Below are positions 24,683-33,933 of a DNA stretch of 50,509 bases, piece after piece. The translations under genes were made by a program, and so were the position numbers. Within the stretch, counting starts at the first letter, position 1, and each line of letters begins with the position of its first letter. Origin of the DNA: Rhodanobacter sp. (GTDB taxonomy: Bacteria; Pseudomonadota; Gammaproteobacteria; Xanthomonadales; Rhodanobacteraceae); assembly GCA_022730075.1 (NCBI GenBank), contig DZBX01000001.1:30691-81199 (forward strand), written 5' to 3'. The notes beneath the pieces were generated by a model. It was not told the DNA's origin and made no database searches. It saw only the letters and a program-made list of their open reading frames with translations.

Positions 24683-27052
24683 ATGCACCACTACAAGCGT
24701 TCCGCCCTGTTCTTCGCACTGGCCAGTACCGGCCTGATATCCCTGCTGCCGGGCGTTGTCCTGGCGCAGACCACGGCAGCGTCATCCAGCGCCACGGACC
24801 AGCCAGCGGCCACGAAGTCCGGCAAGTCCGCACACGTGGAGCAGCTGAGCAAGATCCAAGTCATTGCCCGCGAGTTGACGCTGACCCGAATCCCGATGCA
24901 CGCCGCGTTCAGCGAGTCGGTCATCGGACCCTCGGCGATCCGCTTCGCCTCGCCCATGCTCGATGTGCAGAACCTGCTCGCGCGCACGCCCTCGGTCAAC
25001 GTGAGCACGCCCGGCGCCAACGGCATGCGCACTTACATCACCTTCCGTTCCTTCAGCGGCGGCCAGATCTCGGAAACCTTCGACGGCGTGCCGATCAACG
25101 ATCCGCTCAATGGCGGGTCCACCAACTCGGCGTCCACGCGCGACAACATCCCGCTGACGCTCAACGACATCAACAGCGTCAACATCTACCGCGGCATCAA
25201 CAACCCGGCGGTCACCGCGTACAACTCGCTGGGCGGCACGATTGCCTACGAGCCGCGCCAGCCCGATGCCGACGCGAATGCCCAGGCGACGGTGGGCGGC
25301 GGCAGTTTCGACACCTGGTTCTATGGGCTCACCGCCAATACCGGTGACATCGGTGGCGTGCGCAGCCTGATCAGCATCAATCACAACAGCAGCAGCGGCT
25401 GGCAGGCCAATTCCGGCAACCGCAATACCAATCTCTATTACGCCGGCGTGTTGCCCTATGACGAGGGTGATGGCGAGGTCTACGCCTATGCCATCTACAA
25501 CCAGAACAAGGGCTTCACCCCGCACACCATCCCGCTGCCGCTGATCCAGCAGTACGGCTACCACTACGGCTGGCCGCTGGACTGGACCAACAGCTACAAC
25601 AAGGACCATGGCGGCACCTATATCCTGGGTGACCGCATGCGCGTCAACCACCTGCTGTCGTTCAACGCGCGGGTGTATGCGCGCAACGTCAATTACCACC
25701 GTGTTTCCTACACCAATCCCGCCTATATCCAGAGCGCGACGCAGCCGTATTACCTGCCGAACACGCCCGGCAACTACGACTTCTGGCTGCCCAATCCCAG
25801 TTACGACCCGGCCGCGAGCTTCGGCAGCAAACGCGCCGGCAATGCCTATCACACCTATCTGTACAGCACCCAGCAGTACGGTTTCATGCCGCACGCCACC
25901 CTGCGCCTGCCGGACAACGAGGTGAAATTCGGCGCGGACTGGTCGCATACCAAGCTGCACTCGGCCGAGTACTGGTACGGGGCCAATCCGATGCCGTTGG
26001 TCACCGGCTACAACGATGCCTGGGACGAGCACGACGCGCGCAGCCTGGGCTCGGCCTTCGCTCAGGACACCATCCGCCTGTTCCATGGCGCGGTGCATGT
26101 GACGCCCGGCCTCAAGTATCTGTACGCGCGCACGGCCGACTTCGACAATGTCGGTTTCTTCTATCCGGCCAGCGGCACGGTGGCCAATACCGCGCACTAC
26201 ACCTCGCCGACCATAGGTCTCAACTGGCGTCCGCTACGCCACGTCAGCCTGTACGCCGCCTGGGGCAAGACCGCCAAATTCCCTGATATCGCGGCCTACT
26301 ACAACAACGTCGGCGAGCAGAATGCATCGGGTCAGATCGTCGCGGTCCCGCTGAAAGTCACGCCGGAATACGTGCGCGACATCGAGGCCGGCGTGCGCTA
26401 CGAGGCGCACGGTTTCCAGGGCGCATTCAATGTCTACCGCGAGAACTTCGCCAATACCTTCATCAAGGTCACCGATCCCGCCACGCAGTTGACCACCACG
26501 TCCAATGGCGGTTCCTCGCGCTACGAGGGCATCGAGCTGGACCTGCAGGACAGCTTCAGCACGCCACTGGGCGCTTTCAGCGTGTTCGGCAATGTCTCGC
26601 AGAACAAGGCCTTCTTCACTTCCGACTTCACCGTTTCGGCCGCCTCGGGCACATCGGCCATCGAGGGCAAGAGCGTCGTCGCCGGCCAGCCGCTGGCCGG
26701 TGTTCCCGAGCACCTGGCCAACCTCGGCATCGGCTGGAAGTGGAAGACCTGGCGCGCGAGTTTCAACGACCACTACGCCGGCTCGCAGTACGTCAACGAA
26801 TACAACGCGGGCGTAACCACGGCCCAGACCATTCCCAGCTATGCGGTGATGAACTTCACCCTGCGCGATACCGTGCACCTGGATCAGGGCATGCTGAAGA
26901 ACGTGCAACTGGCGCTGCATATCGACAACGTGCTGGATCGTCGCTATTACACGTATGGCAATGGCGACAAGACTTATTCCGGAACGCCGTTCGTGCGCGC
27001 CATCTACGAGGAGCCGCGCGCCTACTTCGGCTCGGCCACGATCGATTTCTGA
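24683..27052 (+). CDS. TonB-dependent outer membrane receptor
   Basis: A 789-residue outer-membrane active transporter. The signal peptide covers about residues 1-31 (SALFFALASTGLISLLPGVV, cleaved after VLAQ). A plug domain occupies about 55-190 (LDVQNLLARTPSVNVSTPGA, FDGVPINDPLNG, INSVNIYRGINNPAV). A beta-barrel rich in aromatic residues follows, and the protein ends in the expected phenylalanine (GSATIDF). The segment KIQVIAR near residue 57 may be the TonB box. AAGGA lies seven bases before ATG 24683. No siderophore-specific motif is visible, so the ligand is unknown. The next gene in the same direction encodes a phosphate-symporter-like permease, 199 bp away, which may hint at a phosphorylated or phosphorus-containing ligand (inference). 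Confidence 0.94.
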   Translation: MHHYKRSALFFALASTGLISLLPGVVLAQTTAASSSATDQPAATKSGKSAHVEQLSKIQVIARELTLTRIPMHAAFSESVIGPSAIRFASPMLDVQNLLARTPSVNVSTPGANGMRTYITFRSFSGGQISETFDGVPINDPLNGGSTNSASTRDNIPLTLNDINSVNIYRGINNPAVTAYNSLGGTIAYEPRQPDADANAQATVGGGSFDTWFYGLTANTGDIGGVRSLISINHNSSSGWQANSGNRNTNLYYAGVLPYDEGDGEVYAYAIYNQNKGFTPHTIPLPLIQQYGYHYGWPLDWTNSYNKDHGGTYILGDRMRVNHLLSFNARVYARNVNYHRVSYTNPAYIQSATQPYYLPNTPGNYDFWLPNPSYDPAASFGSKRAGNAYHTYLYSTQQYGFMPHATLRLPDNEVKFGADWSHTKLHSAEYWYGANPMPLVTGYNDAWDEHDARSLGSAFAQDTIRLFHGAVHVTPGLKYLYARTADFDNVGFFYPASGTVANTAHYTSPTIGLNWRPLRHVSLYAAWGKTAKFPDIAAYYNNVGEQNASGQIVAVPLKVTPEYVRDIEAGVRYEAHGFQGAFNVYRENFANTFIKVTDPATQLTTTSNGGSSRYEGIELDLQDSFSTPLGAFSVFGNVSQNKAFFTSDFTVSAASGTSAIEGKSVVAGQPLAGVPEHLANLGIGWKWKTWRASFNDHYAGSQYVNEYNAGVTTAQTIPSYAVMNFTLRDTVHLDQGMLKNVQLALHIDNVLDRRYYTYGNGDKTYSGTPFVRAIYEEPRAYFGSATIDF

Positions 27053-27251
27053 TGGCAGTCACCCGCGTCGTGCCGGCATGCGCCGGCGCGATGCGTCATT
27101 CGGGGGACTTCGTGCTGTAATCGCCCGCGCCGGAAATGGATGGCCGGTGCACTGAAGCGGCCGTCGCGACCTGTCAGCCGCGCGCCCTTGCAAGTGCCCG
27201 TGCTGGCGGCCGGGCTCCCCAATCCACCGCATCCGCACGAGGACGGCACGC

Positions 27252-28622
27252 ATGCCCACACCCAATCCGAGCGCGCTGGAGGTGCTCGACCAGCAGCGTT
27301 TTTCGCGTTTCCACGCGCGCGCGGTCATCACCACCGGCATGGGCGTGTTCACCGACGGCTACGACCTGATCTCGATCAGCGTGGTGCTGCCGATGGTGCT
27401 GCACAGCTTCGGCGTGGATCGCCTCACCGGCATGCAATCGTCACTGCTGGTGGCCAGCGCGCTGCTGGCCTCGGCGGTGGGGGCGATCGTGTTCGGGGTG
27501 ATTTCCAACGCCGGGCGCAAGCGCTTCTACGGCATCGACGTGATGCTGATGGCCGTCGCCGCGCTGGCGCAGGCGTTCTGCGGCAACATCGGCATGCTGA
27601 TCGCCGCGCGCACTCTGCTGGGCTTCGGCATCGGCGCCGACTATGTCCTCTCGCCGATGATCATGGCCGAGCACAGCAACGCCAAGGACCGCGGCAAGGC
27701 GTTGACCGTGGGTTTCTCGCTGATGTGGGTGCTGGGCGCGATCAGCGCGGCGCTGCTGCAGATCGCGCTCGAATACTTCCACGTACCGCCGGACCTGCAG
27801 TGGCGCATCACCCTCGGCGCGGGCGTGATCCCGGCCGGCGCGGTGATTCTGCTGCGCCGGCGCCTGCCGGAAACGCCGCGCTACTACGCGCACATCAAGG
27901 GCGATGGCGCGGCACTGAAGGCGGTGGTGGCACAGGTGGCGGGCGACCGCGTTGCCGCGCAGACACAGGCCGATGGCAGCCTCAGTGCCGGCATGCGCGA
28001 GTACTTCGCGCGCTACTGGCGGCGCTTCGCCATGATCAGCCTGCTGTGGTTCGTGTACGACATCGTCATCTATGCCGGTGGCCTGTTCGGTCCCAGCCTG
28101 CTGGGCAAGAGCGTGGGCTTGACCCCGGCCGAATTCCAGCTGGTCAACTCGGCGATTTTCAGCGTCTGTGGCAGCGTGGTGGCCGTGTTGCTGATCGACC
28201 GCTGGGGGCGCAAACCGCTGCAGGCCTGGGGCTTCGTGCTGATGGCCGCGATGCTCGGACTGTATGCGTACTCCTATCACCCCGGCAGCAGCGCGCCGCT
28301 GTGGGGCATCACGTTGTACGGCCTGTTTTTCTTCTTCAACCAGGCCGGGCCGGGGTCGATCAGCGGCGCCGGCATGCTCGGTGTGGAGATGGCCGCGACG
28401 CGCGTGCGCGGCCTGGTGCAGGGCTTGAGCGTGGCCGCAGGACGCCTGGGCGCGGCGCTGGGCGTTTTCGTGTTTCCGCGCCTGTTCCAGGATTACGGGC
28501 AAAGCTTCGCCGTGGCTTTTCTGGCGGCTACCGCGCTGATTGGCGCGGCGCTGACCCTGGTTGGCATTCCGGAGACGCGTCGCGTGAGTCTGGAAAAAGC
28601 CAGCGGCGAAAGCGTGGCCTGA
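27252..28622 (+). CDS. MFS transporter, phosphate:proton symporter-like
   Basis: A 456-residue inner-membrane transporter with about twelve hydrophobic segments. The opening ITTGMGVFTDGYDLISISVV closely resembles the first helix of PHS-type phosphate:H+ symporters of the major facilitator superfamily. RTLLGFGIGADYVLSPMIMAEHSN and RWGRKPLQAWG are typical sugar/phosphate-porter signatures, and a cytoplasmic loop between helices 6 and 7 covers about 205-255. Phosphate import is likely, but related MFS members carry sugars or organic acids, so specificity is not proven. GAGG precedes ATG 27252. It follows the TonB receptor and is convergent with a phosphoesterase gene, 30 bp apart. Confidence 0.85.
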   Translation: MPTPNPSALEVLDQQRFSRFHARAVITTGMGVFTDGYDLISISVVLPMVLHSFGVDRLTGMQSSLLVASALLASAVGAIVFGVISNAGRKRFYGIDVMLMAVAALAQAFCGNIGMLIAARTLLGFGIGADYVLSPMIMAEHSNAKDRGKALTVGFSLMWVLGAISAALLQIALEYFHVPPDLQWRITLGAGVIPAGAVILLRRRLPETPRYYAHIKGDGAALKAVVAQVAGDRVAAQTQADGSLSAGMREYFARYWRRFAMISLLWFVYDIVIYAGGLFGPSLLGKSVGLTPAEFQLVNSAIFSVCGSVVAVLLIDRWGRKPLQAWGFVLMAAMLGLYAYSYHPGSSAPLWGITLYGLFFFFNQAGPGSISGAGMLGVEMAATRVRGLVQGLSVAAGRLGAALGVFVFPRLFQDYGQSFAVAFLAATALIGAALTLVGIPETRRVSLEKASGESVA

Positions 28623-28652
28623 AACTGCGCGCGTGCCGCGGCGGGCGATCGG

Positions 28653-31373
28653 TCAGTCGTCGCCGTCGCCGGCGATCAGGCTTTGCAGCGGACGCTTCTG
28701 CTGCGCCGCCATGACCTTGAGCCGCGCCAGGAGCGCGGCATACGCGGTCGGCCCCTTGCTGGCCAGCCACTCCTGACGCATCTGCTCGGGACCGGCGATT
28801 TTCAGCAGCGCGGTCGGCGTGTAGCTGCGCGCGGCGGGCAAGTCGTTCCAGGCGATGTGGCTGCCGCCGGGCACGTGGTTGAGTGGCCATGATTTGAACG
28901 GTGAATCGGCGGCGCAGCGACCGGGGTTGCGCGTCATCACGGTCTGCATCGGCAGCACCGGCGCGATCGCGGTGTCGGGCGTATCACGCCAGATGCCGGC
29001 GAGCACGTGGGCGTTGGCGTCCCATTGCGACATCGGCGGGATGTCGGCCACGGCTTCGATCGTGCGCAGGAAATCCACCTGCGAGAGATGCTGAGTGTCC
29101 AGCGTGCCGGAGCGGACCCACGGCCCCAGCGCCAGCGCGAAGGTGCGGTGCGCGTTGATGTGGTCGGCGCCGGACTGCGCGTCATCCTCGGTCAGCAGCA
29201 CCAGGGTGTGCTTCCAGCTGGGCAAGGTGGACAGCGTGTGGATCACCTCGGCGGTGGCGTAGTCATTGTTGGCGACATAGCTGTCCGGGCTGGCCATGCA
29301 CGCGGCGCGGCCGGCGGTGTGGTCATCCGGCAGCCAGATGTAGATCACCCGCGGCAGGTGTTGCGCATGCGCGCGGATCCAGCGGTCGGCGATGGCCGCG
29401 CGTTGCGTATCCAGCACCAGACGGTCCCAGGCCGGGTAGTTCATCGCCAGGTGCGCGCGCAGTGCCGACGAGATGCTGCCGATCTTGTTGCGCGCGGCGA
29501 ACTCGCCGAAGTCCTCGAAGCTGACGTGGTGCGCGAGCAGATCGTTGAACAGGAACAGGCGCGCCGGATAGGTGATCCACGGATTGCTCCAGTGGCCGAG
29601 CGCGCCGAGGTTGGTATAGATCGCGTAGGGGTTGCGCGCGGCGGGCTCAGCGGGCACCAGGTCCTGCGTCCAGCCCGAGTTGGGGATATAGCCGCGCGCC
29701 GAGTAGTACAGCGACCAGGTGCGCTGCAGGAAATCCGAATCGGAGCCGGCGGTGGTCCACTGGTGGCCCTGCGAGGTCACCTCGCCGTCGGCGTAGAAAT
29801 TCACGAACAGCGCGCCGCGCGCGGCCATCGCGTACAGATTGGGCAACTGGCGCGGACCATACAGATCCAGCGCGGGGTCGGCCCAGTGACCGGCGGCGGC
29901 ATAGTCACCGAAATTCTCGTCGAAGGTTTTGTTTTCGCGCAGGATGAACACCACGTGCCGGATGTGCGCGTGCAGCCAGTCTTGCGCCTGGGCATTGGTC
30001 GCGGCCAGCGCGCTGCGCTGCGTCGCGCTGAAACCGTCATCGTGCAGCGCCTGCGCGGTCCACAGGCTGGCGTGCGCGGGCAGTTCGCGCAGGTCCACAC
30101 GCTGCAACAGGCCATGCATGAAATCACCGACCCACTGGTGTCTGAGGTTGGGGCCGCTGCCCATGCCCTTGGCGCTGACCACGTAGAGCGCGTCGCCGTG
30201 CACGCCGAGCGCGGTGGGGTACCAGCCGGTGGGGATCAGCGCCGTGCGCGTGCCGCTGGCGAGATCGAACACCGCCACGTCGTCGTTGCCGGCATTGGCC
30301 ACGAACAGCTGTCCGTGCGCGATCGCCAGCGCATCGGGATACGCGCCGGGCGGGGCATCGGGATACGGCGCGTCATCGAGCACGCGCATGACCTTCAGGG
30401 TTTGCGTGTCCACCGCGACGATGCGATCGAGATTGGCATCGGCCACCCACACCAGCGGCGTACCGGGCTGCGCGGCCAGCGCGGTCGGATGCGCGCCTGC
30501 GGCAAAGCTGCGTGCGCCCAGCACCGGCCCGGTCGGCACCTCGCCCAGCACCTTCCACGCCGCGCGATCGACCACGGTCACGCCATTGCCGCCCCAGTCG
30601 CTGACCACCAGGCGCTTGCCACCATCGGCCAGCACCACCGCGAACGGATAGCTGCCGACATTGAGATAGCGCGTCGCGCCCGAGGCCAGGTCCACCCGCG
30701 CCAGGCTGTTGGCCAGCAGCCCGGTGACGTAGGCGTGCTTGCCGGCAGGCCCGGTCACCACGCTGTCCGGGTAGAAGTGTCGCGCTTGCTGCCAGTTGCC
30801 GGCGTACTGGTACGGATACTGGCGCCGCGGAAATGCCTGCCAACGCAGCGCATAGCGCCGCTGCAGGGTCAGTCTGCCGCCCCGCGTGGTGAACGCCAGC
30901 AGATCATCACTGGCGCCGCCGGTGGCGTAGAGCATGCCGTCGGGGCCGGCACTCAAGCCCTGGAACAGGCTTTGATCCGGAATTGCAGCACTGATCGCTG
31001 CCGGCAGCTCGCCGGCGGTGCCCTGCGCTACGTTGGCACCGGGCGCCGCGACCGCGGGCGCCACCGCGCCCGACGCCGACGTCGGGCGCGTCGGACCGAG
31101 CAGCGTATCCGCCACGGCCAGCACGTGCAGGTCATCGCCGGCGTACAGGCGCAGGCTTTGCAGCTTGTTGGCGCCGCCATTGAGCACCGTCACGTGGTTG
31201 CCTTGCGCCACCACCTGGGTGGGAAAATTGGGCGTGCCGGCCAGCACACCCACCGGCGTCAGCAAGCGACCGCTGGGCAATTCCGCCGTCGTCGATGGCG
31301 CGGTTGCGGCGCCGGCACCGCGGGCGAGCAGGAGCAGGCTGGCGACGCTCAAAGCGATGGATTTGCGGGACAT
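28653..31373 (-). CDS. Secreted phosphoesterase with N-terminal YVTN-type beta-propeller
   Basis: A 906-residue exported protein. A signal peptide (SIALSVASLLLLARGAGA) leads into a beta-propeller (about 40-440) with repeats such as VVLADGGKRLVVSDWGGNGV and ALAIAHGQLFVANAGNDDVA. The phosphoesterase (PF04185-like) domain starts near residue 470 with HVVFILRENKTFDENFGDY and continues with YIWLPDDHTAG and LVLLTEDDAQSGADHI. It is probably a metal-dependent phosphatase or phospholipase; the propeller may bind substrate or surface polymer. The ATG at 31373 is the only start consistent with the signal peptide. An A-tract (31452-31460) and a TTGTCAT heptamer (31426-31432) lie upstream on its strand. 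This is the second phosphoesterase of this superfamily in the window. Confidence 0.88.
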   Translation of the reverse strand: MSRKSIALSVASLLLLARGAGAATAPSTTAELPSGRLLTPVGVLAGTPNFPTQVVAQGNHVTVLNGGANKLQSLRLYAGDDLHVLAVADTLLGPTRPTSASGAVAPAVAAPGANVAQGTAGELPAAISAAIPDQSLFQGLSAGPDGMLYATGGASDDLLAFTTRGGRLTLQRRYALRWQAFPRRQYPYQYAGNWQQARHFYPDSVVTGPAGKHAYVTGLLANSLARVDLASGATRYLNVGSYPFAVVLADGGKRLVVSDWGGNGVTVVDRAAWKVLGEVPTGPVLGARSFAAGAHPTALAAQPGTPLVWVADANLDRIVAVDTQTLKVMRVLDDAPYPDAPPGAYPDALAIAHGQLFVANAGNDDVAVFDLASGTRTALIPTGWYPTALGVHGDALYVVSAKGMGSGPNLRHQWVGDFMHGLLQRVDLRELPAHASLWTAQALHDDGFSATQRSALAATNAQAQDWLHAHIRHVVFILRENKTFDENFGDYAAAGHWADPALDLYGPRQLPNLYAMAARGALFVNFYADGEVTSQGHQWTTAGSDSDFLQRTWSLYYSARGYIPNSGWTQDLVPAEPAARNPYAIYTNLGALGHWSNPWITYPARLFLFNDLLAHHVSFEDFGEFAARNKIGSISSALRAHLAMNYPAWDRLVLDTQRAAIADRWIRAHAQHLPRVIYIWLPDDHTAGRAACMASPDSYVANNDYATAEVIHTLSTLPSWKHTLVLLTEDDAQSGADHINAHRTFALALGPWVRSGTLDTQHLSQVDFLRTIEAVADIPPMSQWDANAHVLAGIWRDTPDTAIAPVLPMQTVMTRNPGRCAADSPFKSWPLNHVPGGSHIAWNDLPAARSYTPTALLKIAGPEQMRQEWLASKGPTAYAALLARLKVMAAQQKRPLQSLIAGDGDD

Positions 31374-31526
31374 GGTCGTGGCCTCGGGCAATGGCGCAAC
31401 ACTAACCCCGTGTGCCTGCCGGCGCATGACAAATGCGGCTCGCCAGGCGCACTTTTTTTTACGATTCCGCAAGCTTGTACCGGCTTGCCGCGCGCGCATT
31501 GCCGCGTGCGCGCCTAAAATGCGGGC

Positions 31527-32291
31527 ATGAAGCTGGCCTCGTGGAACGTCAATTCGCTGAGCGTGCGTTTGCCGCAGGTGCTGCAGTGGCTTGAGGATGC
31601 GCGTCCGGATCTGCTGGCGCTGCAGGAAACCAAACTCGAGGACGCACGCTTTCCCGCCGCCGAATTCGTGGCGGCCGGCTATCACGCCGTGTACAGCGGG
31701 CAGAAGACCTACAACGGCGTGGCGCTGCTGGCGCGCACGCCGCCGCAGCAGGTGCTGCGCGAGCTGCCAGGGCTGGATGATCCGCAGCGGCGTTTTCTCG
31801 CCGCCGACATCGATGGCCTGCGCGTGGTGAATCTTTACGTGGTCAATGGCCAGTCCGTGGACAGCGACAAGTACGCCTACAAATTGCGTTGGCTGGCCGC
31901 CGTGCGCGCGTTTCTCGAAACCGAATTGGCCCGGCATCCGCAGCTGGTGGTGCTGGGCGATTTCAACATCGCGCCGGATGATCGCGACGTGCACGATCCC
32001 GAGGTCTGGCGCGACCAGATCCTGTGCAGCGCGCCCGAACGCGCGGCCTTGCAGGGCCTGCTTGATCTGGGCCTGGAGGACAGTTTCCGCGCGCTGCACG
32101 ACGAGTCCGGCCAGTACAGTTGGTGGGACTATCGCCAGGGTGGTTTTCGGCGCGATCTGGGCTTGCGCATCGACTTGATCCTCAGCAGCCGCGCCCTGCA
32201 TGCGCGCCTGCGTGCCGCCGCGATCGACCGCATCCCGCGCACCTGGGAACGGCCTTCGGATCACACACCCGTGCTGCTGGAACTGGCATGA
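31527..32291 (+). CDS. xthA: Exonuclease III family AP endonuclease (first copy)
   Basis: A 254-residue DNA-repair nuclease that incises abasic sites and trims 3' ends. The N-terminus is MKLASWNVNSLSVRLPQVLQ. Catalytic residues are visible: Glu34 (LQETK), Asp145 and Asn147 (GDFNIAP), and His246 (PSDHTPV), with LRIDLILSS nearby. A TAAAAT box at 31515-31520 places a likely transcription start at the A of the ATG, and no ribosome-binding site is seen, so the message may be leaderless. The stop overlaps the next gene's start (ATGA). A paralogue lies at 43978-44754. Confidence 0.95.
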   Translation: MKLASWNVNSLSVRLPQVLQWLEDARPDLLALQETKLEDARFPAAEFVAAGYHAVYSGQKTYNGVALLARTPPQQVLRELPGLDDPQRRFLAADIDGLRVVNLYVVNGQSVDSDKYAYKLRWLAAVRAFLETELARHPQLVVLGDFNIAPDDRDVHDPEVWRDQILCSAPERAALQGLLDLGLEDSFRALHDESGQYSWWDYRQGGFRRDLGLRIDLILSSRALHARLRAAAIDRIPRTWERPSDHTPVLLELA

Positions 32292-32953
32292 ACGACGACC
32301 TTGCCCTGTCCCTGACCGATGCCGAGCTCGATGAGCTGGATCTGTTCCTGCGCCGTCATAACAGCGATGACGGCCCGTTGCTGGATGGCGTGCATGGCCT
32401 GCTCACCGCGTTGCTGATCGGGCCGGAGCGGGCGCGACCGGACGAATGGCTGCCGGAGGTGCTGCGCGAGCCGTTCGCCGATGCCGCCGAGGGCAGCCGC
32501 ATCCTCAGCCTGCTGGCGCGGCTCAGCGATTCGATTCCGCTGGAGATCGAGCACGAGCGCTACGAGCCGATCCTCGGCGAGGTCGATGCCGATGACGGCG
32601 ACAGCGCGCTCAGCGCCGCCGGCTGGTGCCATGGTTTCGCGCAAGGCATCAACCTGCGCGCCGAGTTCTGGGAGCTGCGCCTGGAGCAGGACGCCGAGCT
32701 GATGCGCCTGCTGAACCCCGTGGTGGTGCTGGCGATCGAATCCGGCGCACTGGAAACCGACGACAGCGTCGCGGCGCTGGATGACGCCGAGTACGACAGT
32801 TATCTCGCGCAATTGCCCGAGACGGTCGGTGCACTGGCCGAATACTGGCGCGTGCATCCGCCGACCACGCGCGAGCAGGCCGCTACCGGCAGCGCATCCA
32901 GCATCGAATTTCGCGTGCCGCCCGGCCGCCGCGGCGGGCGCTGGCTGCACTGA
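32288..32953 (+). CDS. UPF0149 family protein (YecA-like, no SEC-C tail)
   Basis: A 221-residue acidic protein with the UPF0149 pattern LLDGVHGLLTALLIGPERARPDEWLPEV and SAAGWCHGFAQGI. It lacks the C-terminal cysteine/histidine SEC-C zinc motif of E. coli YecA and ends instead in a basic tail (PPGRRGGRWLH). The start ATG overlaps the stop of the exonuclease III gene, indicating coupled translation. Function is unknown. It is a second, divergent UPF0149 protein in this window besides the one before pepP. Confidence 0.85.
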   Translation: MNDDLALSLTDAELDELDLFLRRHNSDDGPLLDGVHGLLTALLIGPERARPDEWLPEVLREPFADAAEGSRILSLLARLSDSIPLEIEHERYEPILGEVDADDGDSALSAAGWCHGFAQGINLRAEFWELRLEQDAELMRLLNPVVVLAIESGALETDDSVAALDDAEYDSYLAQLPETVGALAEYWRVHPPTTREQAATGSASSIEFRVPPGRRGGRWLH

Positions 32954-32977
32954 GGCGCTTCGCGGCGCGGTAACAAC

Positions 32978-33811
32978 TCACATGCGGCCGTTGCGGAAAT
33001 CCGCGATCGCCTGTTCGATCTGCGCGCGCGTGTTCATCACGAACGGGCCATAGCGTGCCACCGGTTCGTGCAGCGGCGCGGCGGCGACCAGAATCAGCCG
33101 GCTGGGCGCATCCGCGGAACGCAGTTTCACTTGCGCGCCCGCTCCGAGCACGCCGAGTTCCTGCACCGGCAGCCACGTGTCGCCGAAATGCACGCCGGCG
33201 CCTTCGAATACATACGCGAACGCGCTGTGCGCGGCCTCCAGCGGCAGGGTCAGCGCGGCGCCAGCGGCCAGTGTGATGTCCACGAACAGCGGCTGCGTGA
33301 CGATGCCCTGTACGGGTCCTTGCGTGCCGAATGCGTCACCGGCGATGACGCGCACGCTGGCACCGGGCAGCGGGGTGAGCACGGGGATCTGTTCCGGTGC
33401 GATGTCCTGATAGCGCGGCGCGATCATCTTGTGCGTGGCCGGCAGGTTCACCCACAACTGGAAGCCGCGCATCTCGCCGTCGCTCTGTTCGGGCATCTCG
33501 GAGTGGATCAGGCCGGCGCCCGCGGTCATCCACTGCGCGCCGCCGGCGACCAGCAGGCCGCTGTTGCCGTGGTTGTCGCGATGGCGCATGCGCCCGGCCA
33601 GCATGTAGGTGACGGTCTCGAAGCCGCGATGCGGGTGTTCGGGAAAGCCGGCGATGTAATCCGTGCCGCGCTCCGATCCGAAGGCATCGAGCAGCAGGAA
33701 CGGATCCAGCATGTCCAGCGCGGGTTGGCCGATCAGGCGCGTGAGCTTGACCCCGGCGCCGTCGCTGGTGGGCAGGCCGGGGATGCGGCGAATCAGGTTG
33801 CGGGTGCTCAT
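32978..33811 (-). CDS. Pirin family protein
   Basis: A 277-residue double-cupin protein. The metal-site motifs are intact: FPEHPHRGFETVTYML supplies two histidines and GAGLIHSEMPE a histidine and a glutamate. Bacterial pirins may act as quercetin 2,3-dioxygenases or as redox-sensing partners of other proteins; which applies here is unknown. GAGGAA before ATG 33811 supports the start. It lies 122 bp downstream of the SNF2 helicase gene on the same strand and is convergent with the UPF0149 gene. Confidence 0.93.
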   Translation of the reverse strand: MSTRNLIRRIPGLPTSDGAGVKLTRLIGQPALDMLDPFLLLDAFGSERGTDYIAGFPEHPHRGFETVTYMLAGRMRHRDNHGNSGLLVAGGAQWMTAGAGLIHSEMPEQSDGEMRGFQLWVNLPATHKMIAPRYQDIAPEQIPVLTPLPGASVRVIAGDAFGTQGPVQGIVTQPLFVDITLAAGAALTLPLEAAHSAFAYVFEGAGVHFGDTWLPVQELGVLGAGAQVKLRSADAPSRLILVAAAPLHEPVARYGPFVMNTRAQIEQAIADFRNGRM

Positions 33812-33933
33812 GGCGGTGATTCCTCAAGGCGCGCTGCGCCACTGCGAGCGATGTGCGTGTGTTCGCGCCGGTCGCCAAGTGCGCCGCGGCGCACGCACTG
33901 TGCACGCGCACGCAACAGCAGCGCGGCATCCGA

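Noticed and set aside
27125-27150. Sequence resembling the palindrome of the repeat (CCGGAAATGGATGGCCGG)
   Set aside because: Only this short part matches; no hairpins or ends of the element are nearby.
31452-31460. T-run upstream of exonuclease III as a terminator
   Set aside because: No stable hairpin precedes it on either strand, and it lies between two divergent gene starts; it is more likely an A-tract of a promoter.
29007-31517. An 836-codon plus-strand frame opposite the propeller phosphoesterase
   Set aside because: Shadow frame; the minus strand has a signal peptide and full phosphoesterase motifs.
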